A DNA stretch of 64,000 nt from Novosphingobium sp. (GTDB lineage: Bacteria > Pseudomonadota > Alphaproteobacteria > Sphingomonadales > Sphingomonadaceae): positions 3,038,001 through 3,102,000 of the forward strand of contig NZ_JBCNLP010000001.1 in assembly GCF_039595395.1 (NCBI RefSeq). Reading direction: 5' to 3'. The notes below the pieces were generated by a model that was not told the origin of the DNA, ran no database searches, and saw nothing but the letters and a program-made list of their open reading frames with translations. Both the position numbers and the translations under genes were made by a program. How positions within the stretch are numbered: position 1 is the first letter of the stretch; each line of letters starts with the position of its first letter. This document shows, piece after piece, positions 26,528-35,782 of this stretch.

Positions 26528-26752
26528 CGAAGAAACTCTTTCCATAAGCCCCCTTTCCATGACGGAACCTTTGAGGCAGGGGAGTGCAACGCGCACCGAC
26601 CGGCGCCGGACGCGTAGGGCGGCTAACAATGCAATGCCGCCTGTTTGTCAAGCCGAGAGGGGCATGTTCCCTCACCCATCCCTGCTCGAACGGCATCTGT
26701 CGTGACGGGCGCGGCTCGCATCCGGGCCAACGAAAGAACGAAAAGACGCATC

Positions 26753-27973
26753 ATGAAGATTCACCCGCTGATCACCACCACCGACGCGCTGGCCGATCTG
26801 TGCGACCGCCTGTCGCAGGCCGATTTTATCTGCGTCGACACCGAATTCATGCGCGAGAGCACCTACTGGCCCGAGCTCTGCCTGATCCAGATCGCCGACA
26901 GCAAGGAAGCCGCCGCCATCGATCCCAAGGCGCCGGGACTGGACCTGTCGCCGCTGCTCGATTTGCTGGTGGACAATGAGGATGTCCTCAAGATTTTCCA
27001 CGCGGGCGGGCAGGATGTGGAAATCATCTACAATCTGACCGGCAAGACCCCTCACCCGATTTTCGACACGCAGATCGCGATGATGGCCATCAGCCAGAGC
27101 GAGCAGATCGGCTATTCGAATCTGGTCGAGGCGTGGCTGGGCCTGACGATCGACAAGGGCGCGCGCTTCACCGACTGGAGCCGCCGTCCGCTGACCGAGC
27201 GCCAGATCGAATATGCCATCGGCGATGTCACCCATCTGGCGAAGATCTTCCCCAAGCTGCTGCAGCGCCTGATCAAGACCGGGCGCGGCGAATGGCTGGA
27301 CGCGGAGATGGAAAAGCTGGCCGATCCAGCGAATTACGCCAATGATGCGGGCAATGCCTGGCTGAAGATCAAGGCCGCCGGGCGCAATCCCGCCATGCTG
27401 GGCCGCCTCAAGGCTCTGGCCGCATGGCGCGAGCATGAGGCGCAGGACAAGAACATCCCGCGCGGCCGCATCGCCCGCGACGAGACTCTGGCCGATATCG
27501 CCAGCCATCCGCCCAAGGCGCAGGCCGATCTGGCCAAGGTGCGCGGCCTCTCGCCGGGCTGGAAGGACAATGAGATCGGCAAGCGCCTGATGCAGGCCAT
27601 CGACAATTCCAAGCCGCTGCATGAAGACGAGCTGCCCCCGCGCACCCCGCGCGGCGCCCCGCTGGGCAAGGAGGGCGCGCTGGTTGCCGATCTGCTGAAA
27701 CTGCTGCTGAAGATCCGCGCGCGGGAGATCGACGTTGCCGCCCGCCTGCTGGCCCGCTCCGACGATCTGGAACTGCTGGCCGCTGGCGTCCGCAAGGATC
27801 TGCCGATTCTCGAAGGCTGGCGCGTGGGCGTGTTCGGCAAGGATGCGCTCGATCTGGTGGAGGGCAAGCTGGCCTTCGCCGTGGTCAATGGTCGCCTGAA
27901 AATGACGCATGTCGACGATGTGCCGCCTGTCGCCGCGCCTGCCGAAGCCCCTGCCCCCGAGACGGAGCAGTAA
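26753..27973 (+). CDS. rnd: Ribonuclease D
   Basis: A 406-residue 3'-5' exoribonuclease. The ATG at 26753 gives MKIHPLITTTDAL. DEDDy exonuclease motifs are present: DTEFMREST (Exo I), FHAGGQDVEIIYNL (Exo II) and YAIGDVTHLAKIF (Exo III with the Tyr). An HRDC domain follows (about residues 215-295, starting WLKIKAAGRN), then a second degenerate helical domain. RNase D trims the 3' ends of tRNA and other stable RNAs. It is followed five bases later by oxyR. Confidence 0.95.
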   Translation: MKIHPLITTTDALADLCDRLSQADFICVDTEFMRESTYWPELCLIQIADSKEAAAIDPKAPGLDLSPLLDLLVDNEDVLKIFHAGGQDVEIIYNLTGKTPHPIFDTQIAMMAISQSEQIGYSNLVEAWLGLTIDKGARFTDWSRRPLTERQIEYAIGDVTHLAKIFPKLLQRLIKTGRGEWLDAEMEKLADPANYANDAGNAWLKIKAAGRNPAMLGRLKALAAWREHEAQDKNIPRGRIARDETLADIASHPPKAQADLAKVRGLSPGWKDNEIGKRLMQAIDNSKPLHEDELPPRTPRGAPLGKEGALVADLLKLLLKIRAREIDVAARLLARSDDLELLAAGVRKDLPILEGWRVGVFGKDALDLVEGKLAFAVVNGRLKMTHVDDVPPVAAPAEAPAPETEQ

Positions 27974-27978
27974 GGCGG

Positions 27979-28875
27979 ATGCACGTCTATCAGCCCACCC
28001 TCAAGCAGTTGCAATATCTGGTGGCCCTGCATGAGCATGGCCATTTCGGCCGCGCCGCGGAGGCCTGTTTCGTCTCGCAATCGACGCTTTCGGCGGGGTT
28101 GCGCGATCTCGAAACGCTGCTGGGCGTGGTGCTGGTGGAGCGCACCAAGCGCAATGTCCGCTTCACCCCGCTGGGCAATTCGGTGGTCGAGAAATCGCAC
28201 CGCATCCTGCGCGAGGCCGAGGAACTTTCCGACCTGATCCACTCCTCCAGCCAGCCCCTCTCGGGCGAGGTGCGGATGAGCGTGATCCCCACCATCGCGC
28301 CCTTCCTGCTGCCGCGCATGCTGCCCCGCCTGCGCCGCGAGCGCCCCAACCTCAAGCTCTTCCTGCGTGAGGAGCCCAGCGCTCAGGCCGTCGAGTCGCT
28401 GCATCATGGCCGCGCCGATTGCGTGCTGCTGGCCCTGCCCTTCGCCACCGGCGAGGTGGAGAAGGAAACCATCGAACTCGACGCGCTGTTTGTGGCCTTT
28501 CCCAAGGACGATCCGCGCGATCCGCCGCAGGAAATCCTGCCCGGCATGATCGAGGAAAACCGTCTGCTGCTGCTGGAAGACGGGCATTGCCTGAAGGATC
28601 ACGCGCTGGCGGCCTGCAACCGGCCCGAACTGCGCGCTTCGGCGACGATGATCGGCACCTCGCTGCACACGCTGGTGCAGATGGTGGACAATGGGCTGGG
28701 CCTGACCATGCTGCCCGAAATGGCGCTGGATGCGGGCATTCTCAACGGCACCAATGTGGTGGCGCGCCCGCTGAAATCGGAGGCCGCCAACCGCGAGATC
28801 GCGCTGGTCTGGCGCAAGAACAGCCCCCGCTCGGAAGAATTTCGCCTGCTGGCCGAGGAATTGCGCGCCGGATGA
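27979..28875 (+). CDS. oxyR: Hydrogen peroxide regulator OxyR
   Basis: A 298-residue LysR-type regulator. The N-terminal winged helix-turn-helix (LKQLQYLVALHEHGHFGRAA) is followed by the effector domain. The peroxide-sensing cysteines are both there, in LLLLEDGHCLKDHALAACNRPE: Cys204 and Cys213, spaced as Cys199 and Cys208 of E. coli OxyR. Oxidation forms a disulfide between them and activates transcription of catalase and related genes, none of which is next to it here. Start at 27979, five bases past rnd, so the two may be read together. Confidence 0.95.
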   Translation: MHVYQPTLKQLQYLVALHEHGHFGRAAEACFVSQSTLSAGLRDLETLLGVVLVERTKRNVRFTPLGNSVVEKSHRILREAEELSDLIHSSSQPLSGEVRMSVIPTIAPFLLPRMLPRLRRERPNLKLFLREEPSAQAVESLHHGRADCVLLALPFATGEVEKETIELDALFVAFPKDDPRDPPQEILPGMIEENRLLLLEDGHCLKDHALAACNRPELRASATMIGTSLHTLVQMVDNGLGLTMLPEMALDAGILNGTNVVARPLKSEAANREIALVWRKNSPRSEEFRLLAEELRAG

Positions 28876-29519
28876 GCGATAACCTCCCTCCTGAGTCGAT
28901 GGACGAGATCGCCGACCTGCGCGGCGTCCCCCATACGGTGGTGGAGGATCTCTACGGCATCTTCATCGGCTGTGTGCTGATCGCGCTGGGGCTCTATCTG
29001 CTGCGCATGGCCGGGCTGATCACCGGGGGCGTGGCGGGGATCGCGCTGATGGTGTCCTATTTCGTGCCGTTCAGCGCCGGGCAGTTGTTTGCCATCATCA
29101 ACCTGCCGATTTTCCTCGCTTTCTGGCGGATGCTGGGCACGGCCTATATTCTGCGCACCGTGGTCGCCACCATCGCCATCATGGCGCTGGTGCAGGTGGT
29201 CGCCGGGCAGATGATGATCGCCGCCATTGCCCCGCCGATGGCCTCGCTGGTGGGCGGCACCGTCACCGGCATGGGCGTGCTGGCCGTTACCCGCCATGCC
29301 ACGGGCGTGGGCGGCAGCGCGGTGATCGCGCGCTGGCTCAGCCGCCTGAAGGGCTGGAATTTCGGCGCGATCTGCATGGGGATTGACGCCATGATCGTGA
29401 CCGTCGCCTTCATCGTGCTGGGGCCCGAGCGGGGCATCTGGTCGCTGGTGGCGGCGCTCTCGATGAATGCGGTGGTGCTGGTCTGGCACCGGCCCGACCG
29501 CTATCTGGCCGACAGTTGA
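28872..29519 (+). CDS. YitT-family (DUF161) membrane protein
   Basis: A 215-residue integral membrane protein with about five or six helices; the ATG overlaps the oxyR stop (ATGA). GIFIGCVLIALGLYLLRMAGLITGGVAGIALMVSYF with the GGxxG turn is the DUF161 signature; in YitT-like proteins this N-terminal part is followed by further helices and sometimes by a cytosolic DUF2179 domain, which is missing here. Function of the family is not known; the coupling to oxyR suggests a stress or transport role but that is inference. Confidence 0.85.
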   Translation: MSDNLPPESMDEIADLRGVPHTVVEDLYGIFIGCVLIALGLYLLRMAGLITGGVAGIALMVSYFVPFSAGQLFAIINLPIFLAFWRMLGTAYILRTVVATIAIMALVQVVAGQMMIAAIAPPMASLVGGTVTGMGVLAVTRHATGVGGSAVIARWLSRLKGWNFGAICMGIDAMIVTVAFIVLGPERGIWSLVAALSMNAVVLVWHRPDRYLADS

Positions 29520-29622
29520 CCGCACCCCAGCGGCGTCCGGCCTCACCGACAGGAACAGGCCCCGCGCTCGGGCATTAAGCTGCCGGGCGGCCCTGCAGCC
29601 GCTGATATCAGGAGCTTATCTT

Positions 29623-29784
29623 ATGAACCGCAAGACCATGGCCACCCTCGTTCTGACCGGCCTTGCCTTTGCCGTGACCAGCGCCACCCCCGCGCTGGCG
29701 CGTCCGCATCATCCGCCCCGCAAGGTGTGCAAGACCGTGCGCGACCATCACCACGTCAAGCGTGTGTGCCGCTGGGTCCGCTAA
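29623..29784 (+). CDS. Small exported His/Arg-rich protein
   Basis: A 53-residue protein starting at ATG 29623 after TCAGGAGC. A signal peptide (MNRKTMATLVLTGLAFAVTS) is cut near ALA, leaving about 27 residues, RPHHPPRKVCKTVRDHHHVKRVCRWVR, written here in parts: it has two cysteines and several histidines. It may bind metal or cross-link by a disulfide. Families of short exported proteins with a C-x(12)-C spacing like this are common and unstudied in sphingomonads. Confidence 0.7.
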   Translation: MNRKTMATLVLTGLAFAVTSATPALARPHHPPRKVCKTVRDHHHVKRVCRWVR

Positions 29785-29793
29785 AATTCGCGC

Positions 29794-29813
29794 GGGGCCG
29801 CTGCGGCGGCCCC
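29794..29813. terminator. Hairpin between convergent genes
   Basis: GGGGCCGC and GCGGCCCC pair around TGCG, in the short gap between the small exported protein and pgsA. It can act on both strands. Confidence 0.7.
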
Positions 29814-29817
29814 GCCC

Positions 29818-30393
29818 TCAGTCCATATGCTTGAGGCCGACCCGCAGATAATCCCAGCCGGTGATGACCGTCAGGGCCGCCGCGACCCACAGCGTGACAA
29901 AGCCCACCGAAGCGGGTGTCAGCCAGCCCCCGGTGAAAGGCACCGACCAGCCGGGCACCGCCGGAATCAGGATCAGGCTGCCCAGCGACACCATCTGGAA
30001 GGTCGTCTTCCACTTGGCGAGCTGCGACACCGGCACCGAGACGCGGATGCCGCCCAGAAACTCCCGCAGGCCCGACACAGCGATCTCGCGCAGCAGAATC
30101 ACCAGCGCGGCGATCACATGCACGCCGCCGATCACATTCTTGCCCGTCAGCACCAGGATCACGGCCGCGACCATGATCTTGTCGGCGATGGGGTCGAGGA
30201 AAATGCCCAGCTTCGACACCGTGCCCTTGGCGCGGGCCAGATAGCCGTCGAAATAGTCGGTGATGCCCATCAGGCAGTACATGCCATAGGCCAGACCATA
30301 CCCCAGACGCCATGTCGGCCACCATAGCAGCCACACGAGCAGCGGGACGGCAAAGATACGCGACAGCGTCAGAACATTGGGCAAGGTCAGCAT
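29818..30393 (-). CDS. pgsA: Phosphatidylglycerophosphate synthase
   Basis: A 191-residue inner-membrane enzyme with the start at MLTLPNVLTLSRIF (30393), the usual N-terminus of the family; longer in-frame starts exist upstream but do not look conserved. The CDP-alcohol phosphotransferase motif D-x2-DG-x2-AR-x8-G-x3-D-x3-D is intact in DYFDGYLARAKGTVSK and LGIFLDPIADK. It makes phosphatidylglycerol phosphate from CDP-diacylglycerol and glycerol-3-phosphate, the committed step to PG and cardiolipin. Confidence 0.93.
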   Translation of the reverse strand: MLTLPNVLTLSRIFAVPLLVWLLWWPTWRLGYGLAYGMYCLMGITDYFDGYLARAKGTVSKLGIFLDPIADKIMVAAVILVLTGKNVIGGVHVIAALVILLREIAVSGLREFLGGIRVSVPVSQLAKWKTTFQMVSLGSLILIPAVPGWSVPFTGGWLTPASVGFVTLWVAAALTVITGWDYLRVGLKHMD

Positions 30394-30649
30394 CGCCCAA
30401 GCCCATAGCGCGCAAAACGGCGAGGAAAAAGATGGGGCTGCAAAAACTCCTGTGGCAGGCATTTCACGCCCTGCCTTGCGAGACTCCTTGCGGGCCTGCC
30501 CATATCCGCTAAAGCCCTGAGCGATCCATCCATCATGCGGCAAAGCCCGCGTTCATTCTGCGGCTCCGGCCGTATCCGCTCTTGCGGCCCGCCCTGCATC
30601 CGCTAGGACTGCGCGGGAACGAACACCAGAGGGGCGCAAGCCAGTTTCC

Positions 30650-31957
30650 ATGACCACATCCACGCATCTGGTGCGGCGCAGGCGTTTCCTGCCGCTGTTT
30701 GTCACCCAGCTGCTCGGCGCCTTCAACGACAATCTGTTCAAGAATGCGCTCGTGTTTTTCGTTGTTTACAGCGTCTATGATTCGGACAAGGCGGAGGCGA
30801 ACTTCTCGGCCCTGTCCTCGTTCCTGTTCATCCTGCCCTTCTTCCTGTTCTCCGCGCTGGCCGGGCAACTGGCCGATATGCGCGACAAGGCCAGGCTGAT
30901 CCGCTTCATCAAGCTGGCCGAGATCGGCATCATGACGGTGGGCGCCTGCGGGCTGCTACTGGCGTGGAAAGGCATGGTGGTGGAGGATGTGGCGGTGCCG
31001 CTGATGCTGCTGGCGCTGTTCGGCATGGGGGTGCATTCCACCTTCTTCGGGCCGATCAAATACGCCATCCTGCCGCAGCACCTGCATGAGAATGAGGTGC
31101 TGGCGGGTACGGGTCTGGTGGAAGCGGGCACCTATATCGCCATTCTGGTCGGCACGATTCTGGCGGGCTGGATTCCGGTGGAATGGGCGGCAGGCGGCGT
31201 GGTCGTCACCGCGCTGGTGGGCTATGCCTCCAGCCTGTCGGTGCCGCCCGCCCCGCCGCTGGTCGCGCCCGAGCCGCTCGATTTCCACATCTTCCGCTCC
31301 TCGGCCAATCTGGTGCGCAACACCATGCATGACCGGCGGGTGTTTCTGGCAATCATGGCGATCAGCTTCTTCTGGTCGATCGGCGCGATCCTCTTCATCG
31401 AGTTTCCGCCGCTGGCCAAGAATGTGCTCAACGCCAGCAAGGAGGTCGCCAGCCTGTTTCTGGTGATCTTCTCGATCGGCGTGGCGATCGGTTCGGTGTC
31501 GATCAATGCGCTGCTGAAAGGACGCGTCTCGGCGCGTTACAGCCCGATCGCGGTGCTGGTGATGGCATGCTTCGTGGTCGCTTTCGAGCAGACCTGCGTG
31601 ATGTGGTCGCCGCCGCAGGATGGCGTGCTGATGGATGTGCCGCATTTCCTGACCCAGCCGCTGGCGCCGATGCTGCTGGGCACGCTGGGCGGCATCGCCA
31701 TTTCGGGCGGCATGTTCGTGGTGCCGCTCTATGCGTTTCTGACGACCTTCGTGCACAAGTCGCAGGCCGCGCGCACCATTGCCGCCAACAACATCGTCAA
31801 CTCCGGCGCGATGGTGGCGGGCGCCATTCTGGCTGCGGGCCTGAGCGCGCTGGGCGTGCTGGTGATCCAGCAGCTTTTGCTGGCCGCTGCCCTGTGCCTC
31901 GTTTCGGCGTGGCTGGCGCTGCGGCTGTGCCGTGCCGAGGGTTGCCCTTCGGCCTGA
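30650..31957 (+). CDS. MFS transporter, lysophospholipid-carrier-like
   Basis: A 435-residue major facilitator with 12 helices. The pattern FLPLFVTQLLGAFNDNLFKNALVFFVVY at the N-terminus, and GMGVHSTFFGPIKYAILPQHLHENEVLAGTGLVEAGTY, is that of LplT-like carriers (the transporter half of LplT-Aas fusions), which flip lysophospholipids across the inner membrane. No acyltransferase/acyl-ACP synthetase partner is next to it. It is divergent from pgsA, with which it may share a lipid-metabolism theme. Confidence 0.87.
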   Translation: MTTSTHLVRRRRFLPLFVTQLLGAFNDNLFKNALVFFVVYSVYDSDKAEANFSALSSFLFILPFFLFSALAGQLADMRDKARLIRFIKLAEIGIMTVGACGLLLAWKGMVVEDVAVPLMLLALFGMGVHSTFFGPIKYAILPQHLHENEVLAGTGLVEAGTYIAILVGTILAGWIPVEWAAGGVVVTALVGYASSLSVPPAPPLVAPEPLDFHIFRSSANLVRNTMHDRRVFLAIMAISFFWSIGAILFIEFPPLAKNVLNASKEVASLFLVIFSIGVAIGSVSINALLKGRVSARYSPIAVLVMACFVVAFEQTCVMWSPPQDGVLMDVPHFLTQPLAPMLLGTLGGIAISGGMFVVPLYAFLTTFVHKSQAARTIAANNIVNSGAMVAGAILAAGLSALGVLVIQQLLLAAALCLVSAWLALRLCRAEGCPSA

Positions 31958-31999
31958 CCCTTGTTGCGGGTGAGCGGCACGGCCCTCACCCGCCGTCAC

Positions 32000-32260
32000 T
32001 CACCAGATAAACGCGCTCACCGCCAGAAAGCATGAGCAATAGGCCAGCAGGAACTGCCGCAGATCACGCGCGGTGATGCCGGCCAGAGCGCTGTTGCGGC
32101 GCTCGGCCAGCGCGGCGCGGAACGGATGCGCTCCGGCCCTGACAGGCGTTGGCACGTTGCGGCGCGCGGGCACAAAATGCCCGCTGCGCACATGCGGTGG
32201 CAGGCTTTGCAGAAAAGGATGACGGGCGGCTTCATCGCCCAGAACAAGCGAACGTCTCAT
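32000..32260 (-). CDS. Small hypothetical protein
   Basis: An 86-residue protein with a basic N-terminal half (many Arg and His) and a hydrophobic C-terminal segment (LRQFLLAYCSCFLAVSAFIW) that could be a tail anchor. The ATG at 32260 is preceded by a GGGGG stretch. No family is recognised. It sits between the MFS carrier and the EVE protein, on the same strand as the EVE gene. Confidence 0.6.
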   Translation of the reverse strand: MRRSLVLGDEAARHPFLQSLPPHVRSGHFVPARRNVPTPVRAGAHPFRAALAERRNSALAGITARDLRQFLLAYCSCFLAVSAFIW

Positions 32261-32365
32261 GCCCCCGATGTTAAGAATTTCTTAACCTTTGGGGAAGCGA
32301 TCCGCAGCCCGATCCCAGTCCCGCAGCGGGACACAGGCCCGAGAGTCCCATTATGGGACGGTCTT

Positions 32366-32782
32366 TCAGCCCTCCGAAAGACCGATGATATAGTCCCATT
32401 CCTCCTGCGTGATCACGCTGACCGACAGGCGCGACAAGCGGATCAGCTCGATCTCGGCAAGCTGCGGATCGGCCTTGATCTGCTTGAGCGACACCGGGCG
32501 CTTCAGCTTGCGCACCGGCTTCACCTTCACGCAGGCCCATTTACCGGTTTCATCGGTGGGGTCGATCAAGCCGCTCTGGCTGATCTCGCAAATGCCCACG
32601 ATCTCCAGCCCGATGTTCGAGTGATAGAAAAAGGCCTGATCGCCCACCTCCATCGCGCGCAGATTGTTCGCCGCGCGGTGGTTGCGCACCCCGTCCCACG
32701 TCCCCTCGCCCTCTAAGACCAGTCTGTCCCAGGAATAGGCGTCGGGTTCGGACTTCATCAGCCAATGATTGATTTTGGTCAT
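32366..32782 (-). CDS. EVE-domain protein
   Basis: A 138-residue single-domain protein. MTKINHWLMKSEPDAYSWDRL opens the EVE fold; WDGVRNHRAANNLRAMEVGDQAFFYHSN is the central signature and GICEISQSGLIDPTDETGKWACVKVKP follows. EVE domains belong to the PUA-like group and are known to recognise modified bases in RNA or DNA (as in YTH proteins and in modification-dependent restriction enzymes). Stand-alone copies are common housekeeping genes in proteobacteria. ATG at 32782 is chosen as the conserved start. Confidence 0.93.
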   Translation of the reverse strand: MTKINHWLMKSEPDAYSWDRLVLEGEGTWDGVRNHRAANNLRAMEVGDQAFFYHSNIGLEIVGICEISQSGLIDPTDETGKWACVKVKPVRKLKRPVSLKQIKADPQLAEIELIRLSRLSVSVITQEEWDYIIGLSEG

Positions 32783-32889
32783 GCGCAAAGCTCTCGTTTG
32801 GCCTAAGGACGGTTCCAGCAGGGCAGACACCGGACACGGGCGCCCCAGACAGACACGGCCTTAGCGCCAACCGATATACAGGACTACCC

Positions 32890-33825
32890 ATGGATCTCAC
32901 CTCCCTCCCCGTCCTCTCGCTCGCCAGCGCGCCCGCGGATTTCGCGCGCGACATCGGGCAGAGCTTCCGCCAGTTCGGCTTTGCCATGGTGAAGGATCAC
33001 GGCGTCGACCACGATCTGGTCGCCCGCGCCTGGGCGCTGACCGAGCAGTTCTTCGCCCTGCCCGAAGAGGAAAAGCGCGCCTACTTCCTCGCCAATGGCG
33101 GCGCGCGCGGCTACACTCCCTTCAAGACCGAGATCGCCAAGGGCGCCACCCGCCACGATCTGAAGGAATTCTGGCACGTCGGCCGCGACCTGCCCGAGGG
33201 CAGCCCGCTCGCCGGCCCCTCCATGCCGCCCAACATCTGGCCGACCAGGCCCGAGGGTTTCGAAAAGACCTTCCGCGAGCTTTACGCCGCGCTGGACCAT
33301 GCCGGTGAGCGCATTCTCTCGGCCATCGCGGTGGATCTGGGGCTGGAGAAGCACTTCTTCGACCAGCCCATCTCGGATGGCAATTCGGTGCTGCGCCTGC
33401 TGCACTATCCCCCCATCGCCGATGCCACCGAAGGCGCCATCCGCGCCGGCGCGCATGAGGACATCAACCTCATCACCCTGCTGCTGGGCGCCGAGGAAGC
33501 GGGCCTCGAACTGCTGACCAAGAACGGCACCTGGATGGAGGTCGCCCCGCCGCCGGGTGCGCTGGTGGTCAACATCGGCGACATGCTGCAGCGCCTGACC
33601 AACCATGTGTTGCCCTCCACCACGCATCGCGTGCGCAACCCCACCGCGCAGCGCGCCGCCCATTCGCGCTATTCGATGCCCTTCTTCCTGCATCTGCGCT
33701 CCGACTTCCGCTTTGAAACGCTGCCCGGCTGCATCACGGCGGAAAACCCCGACCGCTATCCGGAGTCGATCACGGCGGACGACTATCTGCAGGAAAGGTT
33801 GCGGGAAATCGGTTTGAAGATGTAA
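32890..33825 (+). CDS. 2-oxoglutarate/Fe(II) oxygenase, isopenicillin N synthase-like
   Basis: A 311-residue non-heme iron oxygenase. The N-terminal DIOX_N region (FRQFGFAMVKDHGVDHDLVARAW) is followed by the double-stranded beta-helix core. The metal triad is present: His and Asp in GAHEDINLITLL and the distal His in STTHRVRNP; the 2-oxoglutarate-binding Arg is in RYSMPFFLH. The family includes IPNS and plant-type dioxygenases, and small-molecule oxidation is the likely role. The dehydrogenase gene starts 33 bp later on the same strand, suggesting a short operon. Confidence 0.92.
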   Translation: MDLTSLPVLSLASAPADFARDIGQSFRQFGFAMVKDHGVDHDLVARAWALTEQFFALPEEEKRAYFLANGGARGYTPFKTEIAKGATRHDLKEFWHVGRDLPEGSPLAGPSMPPNIWPTRPEGFEKTFRELYAALDHAGERILSAIAVDLGLEKHFFDQPISDGNSVLRLLHYPPIADATEGAIRAGAHEDINLITLLLGAEEAGLELLTKNGTWMEVAPPPGALVVNIGDMLQRLTNHVLPSTTHRVRNPTAQRAAHSRYSMPFFLHLRSDFRFETLPGCITAENPDRYPESITADDYLQERLREIGLKM

Positions 33826-33858
33826 GCCGAACCTCCCCCCAACAAGTCGGATGGCCCC

Positions 33859-34812
33859 ATGACCGAAATCCTCTTCACCGCCCCCGCCCCCGCGATCGAG
33901 AAGCGGCTGGAAGGGCGCTTTACCCTGCATCGCCTGTGGGAAGCGTCCAACCGGGAGGATTTTCTGGCTCAGCTGGGCCCCCGCATCACCGGCATGGTCG
34001 CCACGAGCAAGGGCGGCCCGCTCGATGAGGACTTCCTGAACCATCTGCCCAATCTGCAGATCATCAGCAGCTTCGGCGTGGGATACGATCACCTCGATAT
34101 CCCCGCCATCGCCGCGCGCCGCCTGATCGCCACCAACACGCCCGGCGTGCTGACGGAAGAAGTGGCCGACCTCACGCTGGGCCTGCTGCTGGCCACCATC
34201 CGCCAGATCCCCGCCGCCGAACGCCACCTGCGCGAGGGGCTTTGGCTGAAGGGCAGCTTCCCCCTCTCGCCCTCGCTGCGCGGGCGGCGCGTGGGCATCC
34301 TCGGCCTTGGCGATATCGGCCTTGCCGTCGCCCGGCGCCTGGAAGGCTTCGGCGTCGAGATCGACTACCACACCCGCCACAAGCGCGACGTGCCCTACGC
34401 CTGGCACGAAAGCCCCGTCACGCTGGCCGCCGCGGTCGATGTGCTGGTGGTGCTGACGCCGGGCGGCGATGCCACGCGCCACCTCGTCGGCACCGAGGTG
34501 CTGACCGAACTGGGCCCCGACGGCATCCTGATCAATGTCGCGCGCGGCAGCGTGGTGGATACCGAAGCCCTGATCGAGGCCCTGCAAAACGGCACGATCC
34601 TCTCGGCCGGGCTCGATGTGTTCGAGGATGAGCCCAACGTGCCGCAAGCGCTGCTCGACCAGCCGGGCGTGGTGCTGCTGCCGCACATCGGCTCGGCCTC
34701 GACGCTCACGCGCGAGGCGATGGCGCAACTGGTGGCCGACAATCTGGTGAGCTGGTTCGAGACCGGTCAGCCCTTGACGCCGGTGATCGAGACGCGGCCC
34801 TTTTTGCGCTGA
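33859..34812 (+). CDS. D-2-hydroxyacid dehydrogenase
   Basis: A 317-residue NAD(P)H-dependent enzyme of the glyoxylate/hydroxypyruvate reductase group. The Rossmann motif is VGILGLGDIGLAVARRL. Catalytic residues are seen as Arg in NVARGSVVD, Glu in GLDVFEDEPNVP and His in LLPHIGSAS. It would reduce glyoxylate or hydroxypyruvate, or oxidise D-2-hydroxyacids. It is transcribed after the oxygenase and is followed 17 bp later by the palindromic repeat copy 2, which probably ends the transcript. Confidence 0.93.
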   Translation: MTEILFTAPAPAIEKRLEGRFTLHRLWEASNREDFLAQLGPRITGMVATSKGGPLDEDFLNHLPNLQIISSFGVGYDHLDIPAIAARRLIATNTPGVLTEEVADLTLGLLLATIRQIPAAERHLREGLWLKGSFPLSPSLRGRRVGILGLGDIGLAVARRLEGFGVEIDYHTRHKRDVPYAWHESPVTLAAAVDVLVVLTPGGDATRHLVGTEVLTELGPDGILINVARGSVVDTEALIEALQNGTILSAGLDVFEDEPNVPQALLDQPGVVLLPHIGSASTLTREAMAQLVADNLVSWFETGQPLTPVIETRPFLR

Positions 34813-34829
34813 AAAGGAAGAAGGGAAAT

Positions 34830-35063
34830 GCGAGGGGGTTACCCCCTCGCGCTCCCATGACGTCTTCCGGCGCACAGGCAGTGGCGCCCGATCCGATTGC
34901 ATGAACTCTCCACCTGCGCGACTTGACGCGCCGCAGGCAGGGTCACCTTGATCCAAAGGTTGTGCTGGGATCTTCAAGCCTGCGGCGCAGCGACCTTACT
35001 CTGCTGCCGAACCCTTGGCGCAACGCAGACATTCATGGGAGCGCGAGGGTGTAACACCCTCGC
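34830..35063 (+). repeat. Composite palindromic intergenic repeat, copy 2
   Basis: A 234-bp copy in the opposite orientation to copy 1 and the same as copy 3. The left end has arms GCGAGGGGGT/ACCCCCTCGC, then GCTCCCATGACGTCTTCCG; the right end is the GTGT/ACAC version preceded by ATGGGAGC. The internal GCCGCAGGCAG and CCTGCGGCGCAGCGACCTT blocks can pair with each other. It lies between the dehydrogenase and the convergent membrane protein gene. Confidence 0.93.
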
Positions 35064-35078
35064 ATCTTCCCTTTCCCC

Positions 35079-35747
35079 TTAAACCAAAAACCCCACCAAC
35101 GGCTGCAGAAACAGGTGAACCCCGGTGGACGCAATCTCGGTGGTCACAAAACCATGGCGCCAGTACAGCCAGCCCCAGACCACGCCGGGCAGCACATAGC
35201 GCAGCAACCAATAGAGCAGCAGCGCCGGGCCGATCGCTCCCGCTTCACCCAGCCCAAGGTTGATACCAATGTTCGCCAGTTGCGCCACCAGCGCCGCCGC
35301 CAGCACCACCATCGGCGGCAAGGGGCGTGAGAACCGGCTCTGCAAAACCGCGATCAGTCCGCCGAACAGAAACAGGCGATAGATCACGCTTTCATTGAAG
35401 GCGCGCATCATAAACACCGTCAGCCGGCCCAGCAGCGGCATATGGGCATAGGCCATGGCGCCTGCGGGCATCAGCGGGCGCGCCACCACCAGATCGAGCA
35501 GCAGCACATAGGCCGCCATGCCCAGCGCCCAGAGCAGGCCGGCGCGAAGATGCGCAGCGGAGGACAGCCCGCCTTTTTGGGCAAACCATCCGCCCGCGAG
35601 CGCCAGCACCCCGACCAGCAGCACATGGATCGGCAGATGCCCGAAGCTGACAACACGCAGGCCCTGATCGAAAGGCAGCAGCACCGCGATACCCATCGCG
35701 GCCAGCGCAATCAGCAGGATCGATCTTTGAGGGAATGCAGCAGCCAT
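35079..35747 (-). CDS. CPBP-like membrane protein with degenerate protease motifs
   Basis: A 222-residue protein with about seven transmembrane helices. The order AFNESVIYRLFLFGG, then VAQLANIGINLG, then ASTGVHLFLQPL, parallels the three motifs of CPBP (Abi/CAAX) intramembrane proteases. Motif 1 should be EExxxR but reads ESVIYR, and motif 3 keeps the histidine but has Gln in place of Asp. It is therefore either a divergent member or one that has lost proteolysis. It is convergent with the dehydrogenase, with repeat copy 2 between them. Confidence 0.7.
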   Translation of the reverse strand: MAAAFPQRSILLIALAAMGIAVLLPFDQGLRVVSFGHLPIHVLLVGVLALAGGWFAQKGGLSSAAHLRAGLLWALGMAAYVLLLDLVVARPLMPAGAMAYAHMPLLGRLTVFMMRAFNESVIYRLFLFGGLIAVLQSRFSRPLPPMVVLAAALVAQLANIGINLGLGEAGAIGPALLLYWLLRYVLPGVVWGWLYWRHGFVTTEIASTGVHLFLQPLVGFLV

Positions 35748-35782
35748 GGCCTGGCCTTAGCCGCAAAGCCTTGAAAAAGCGC

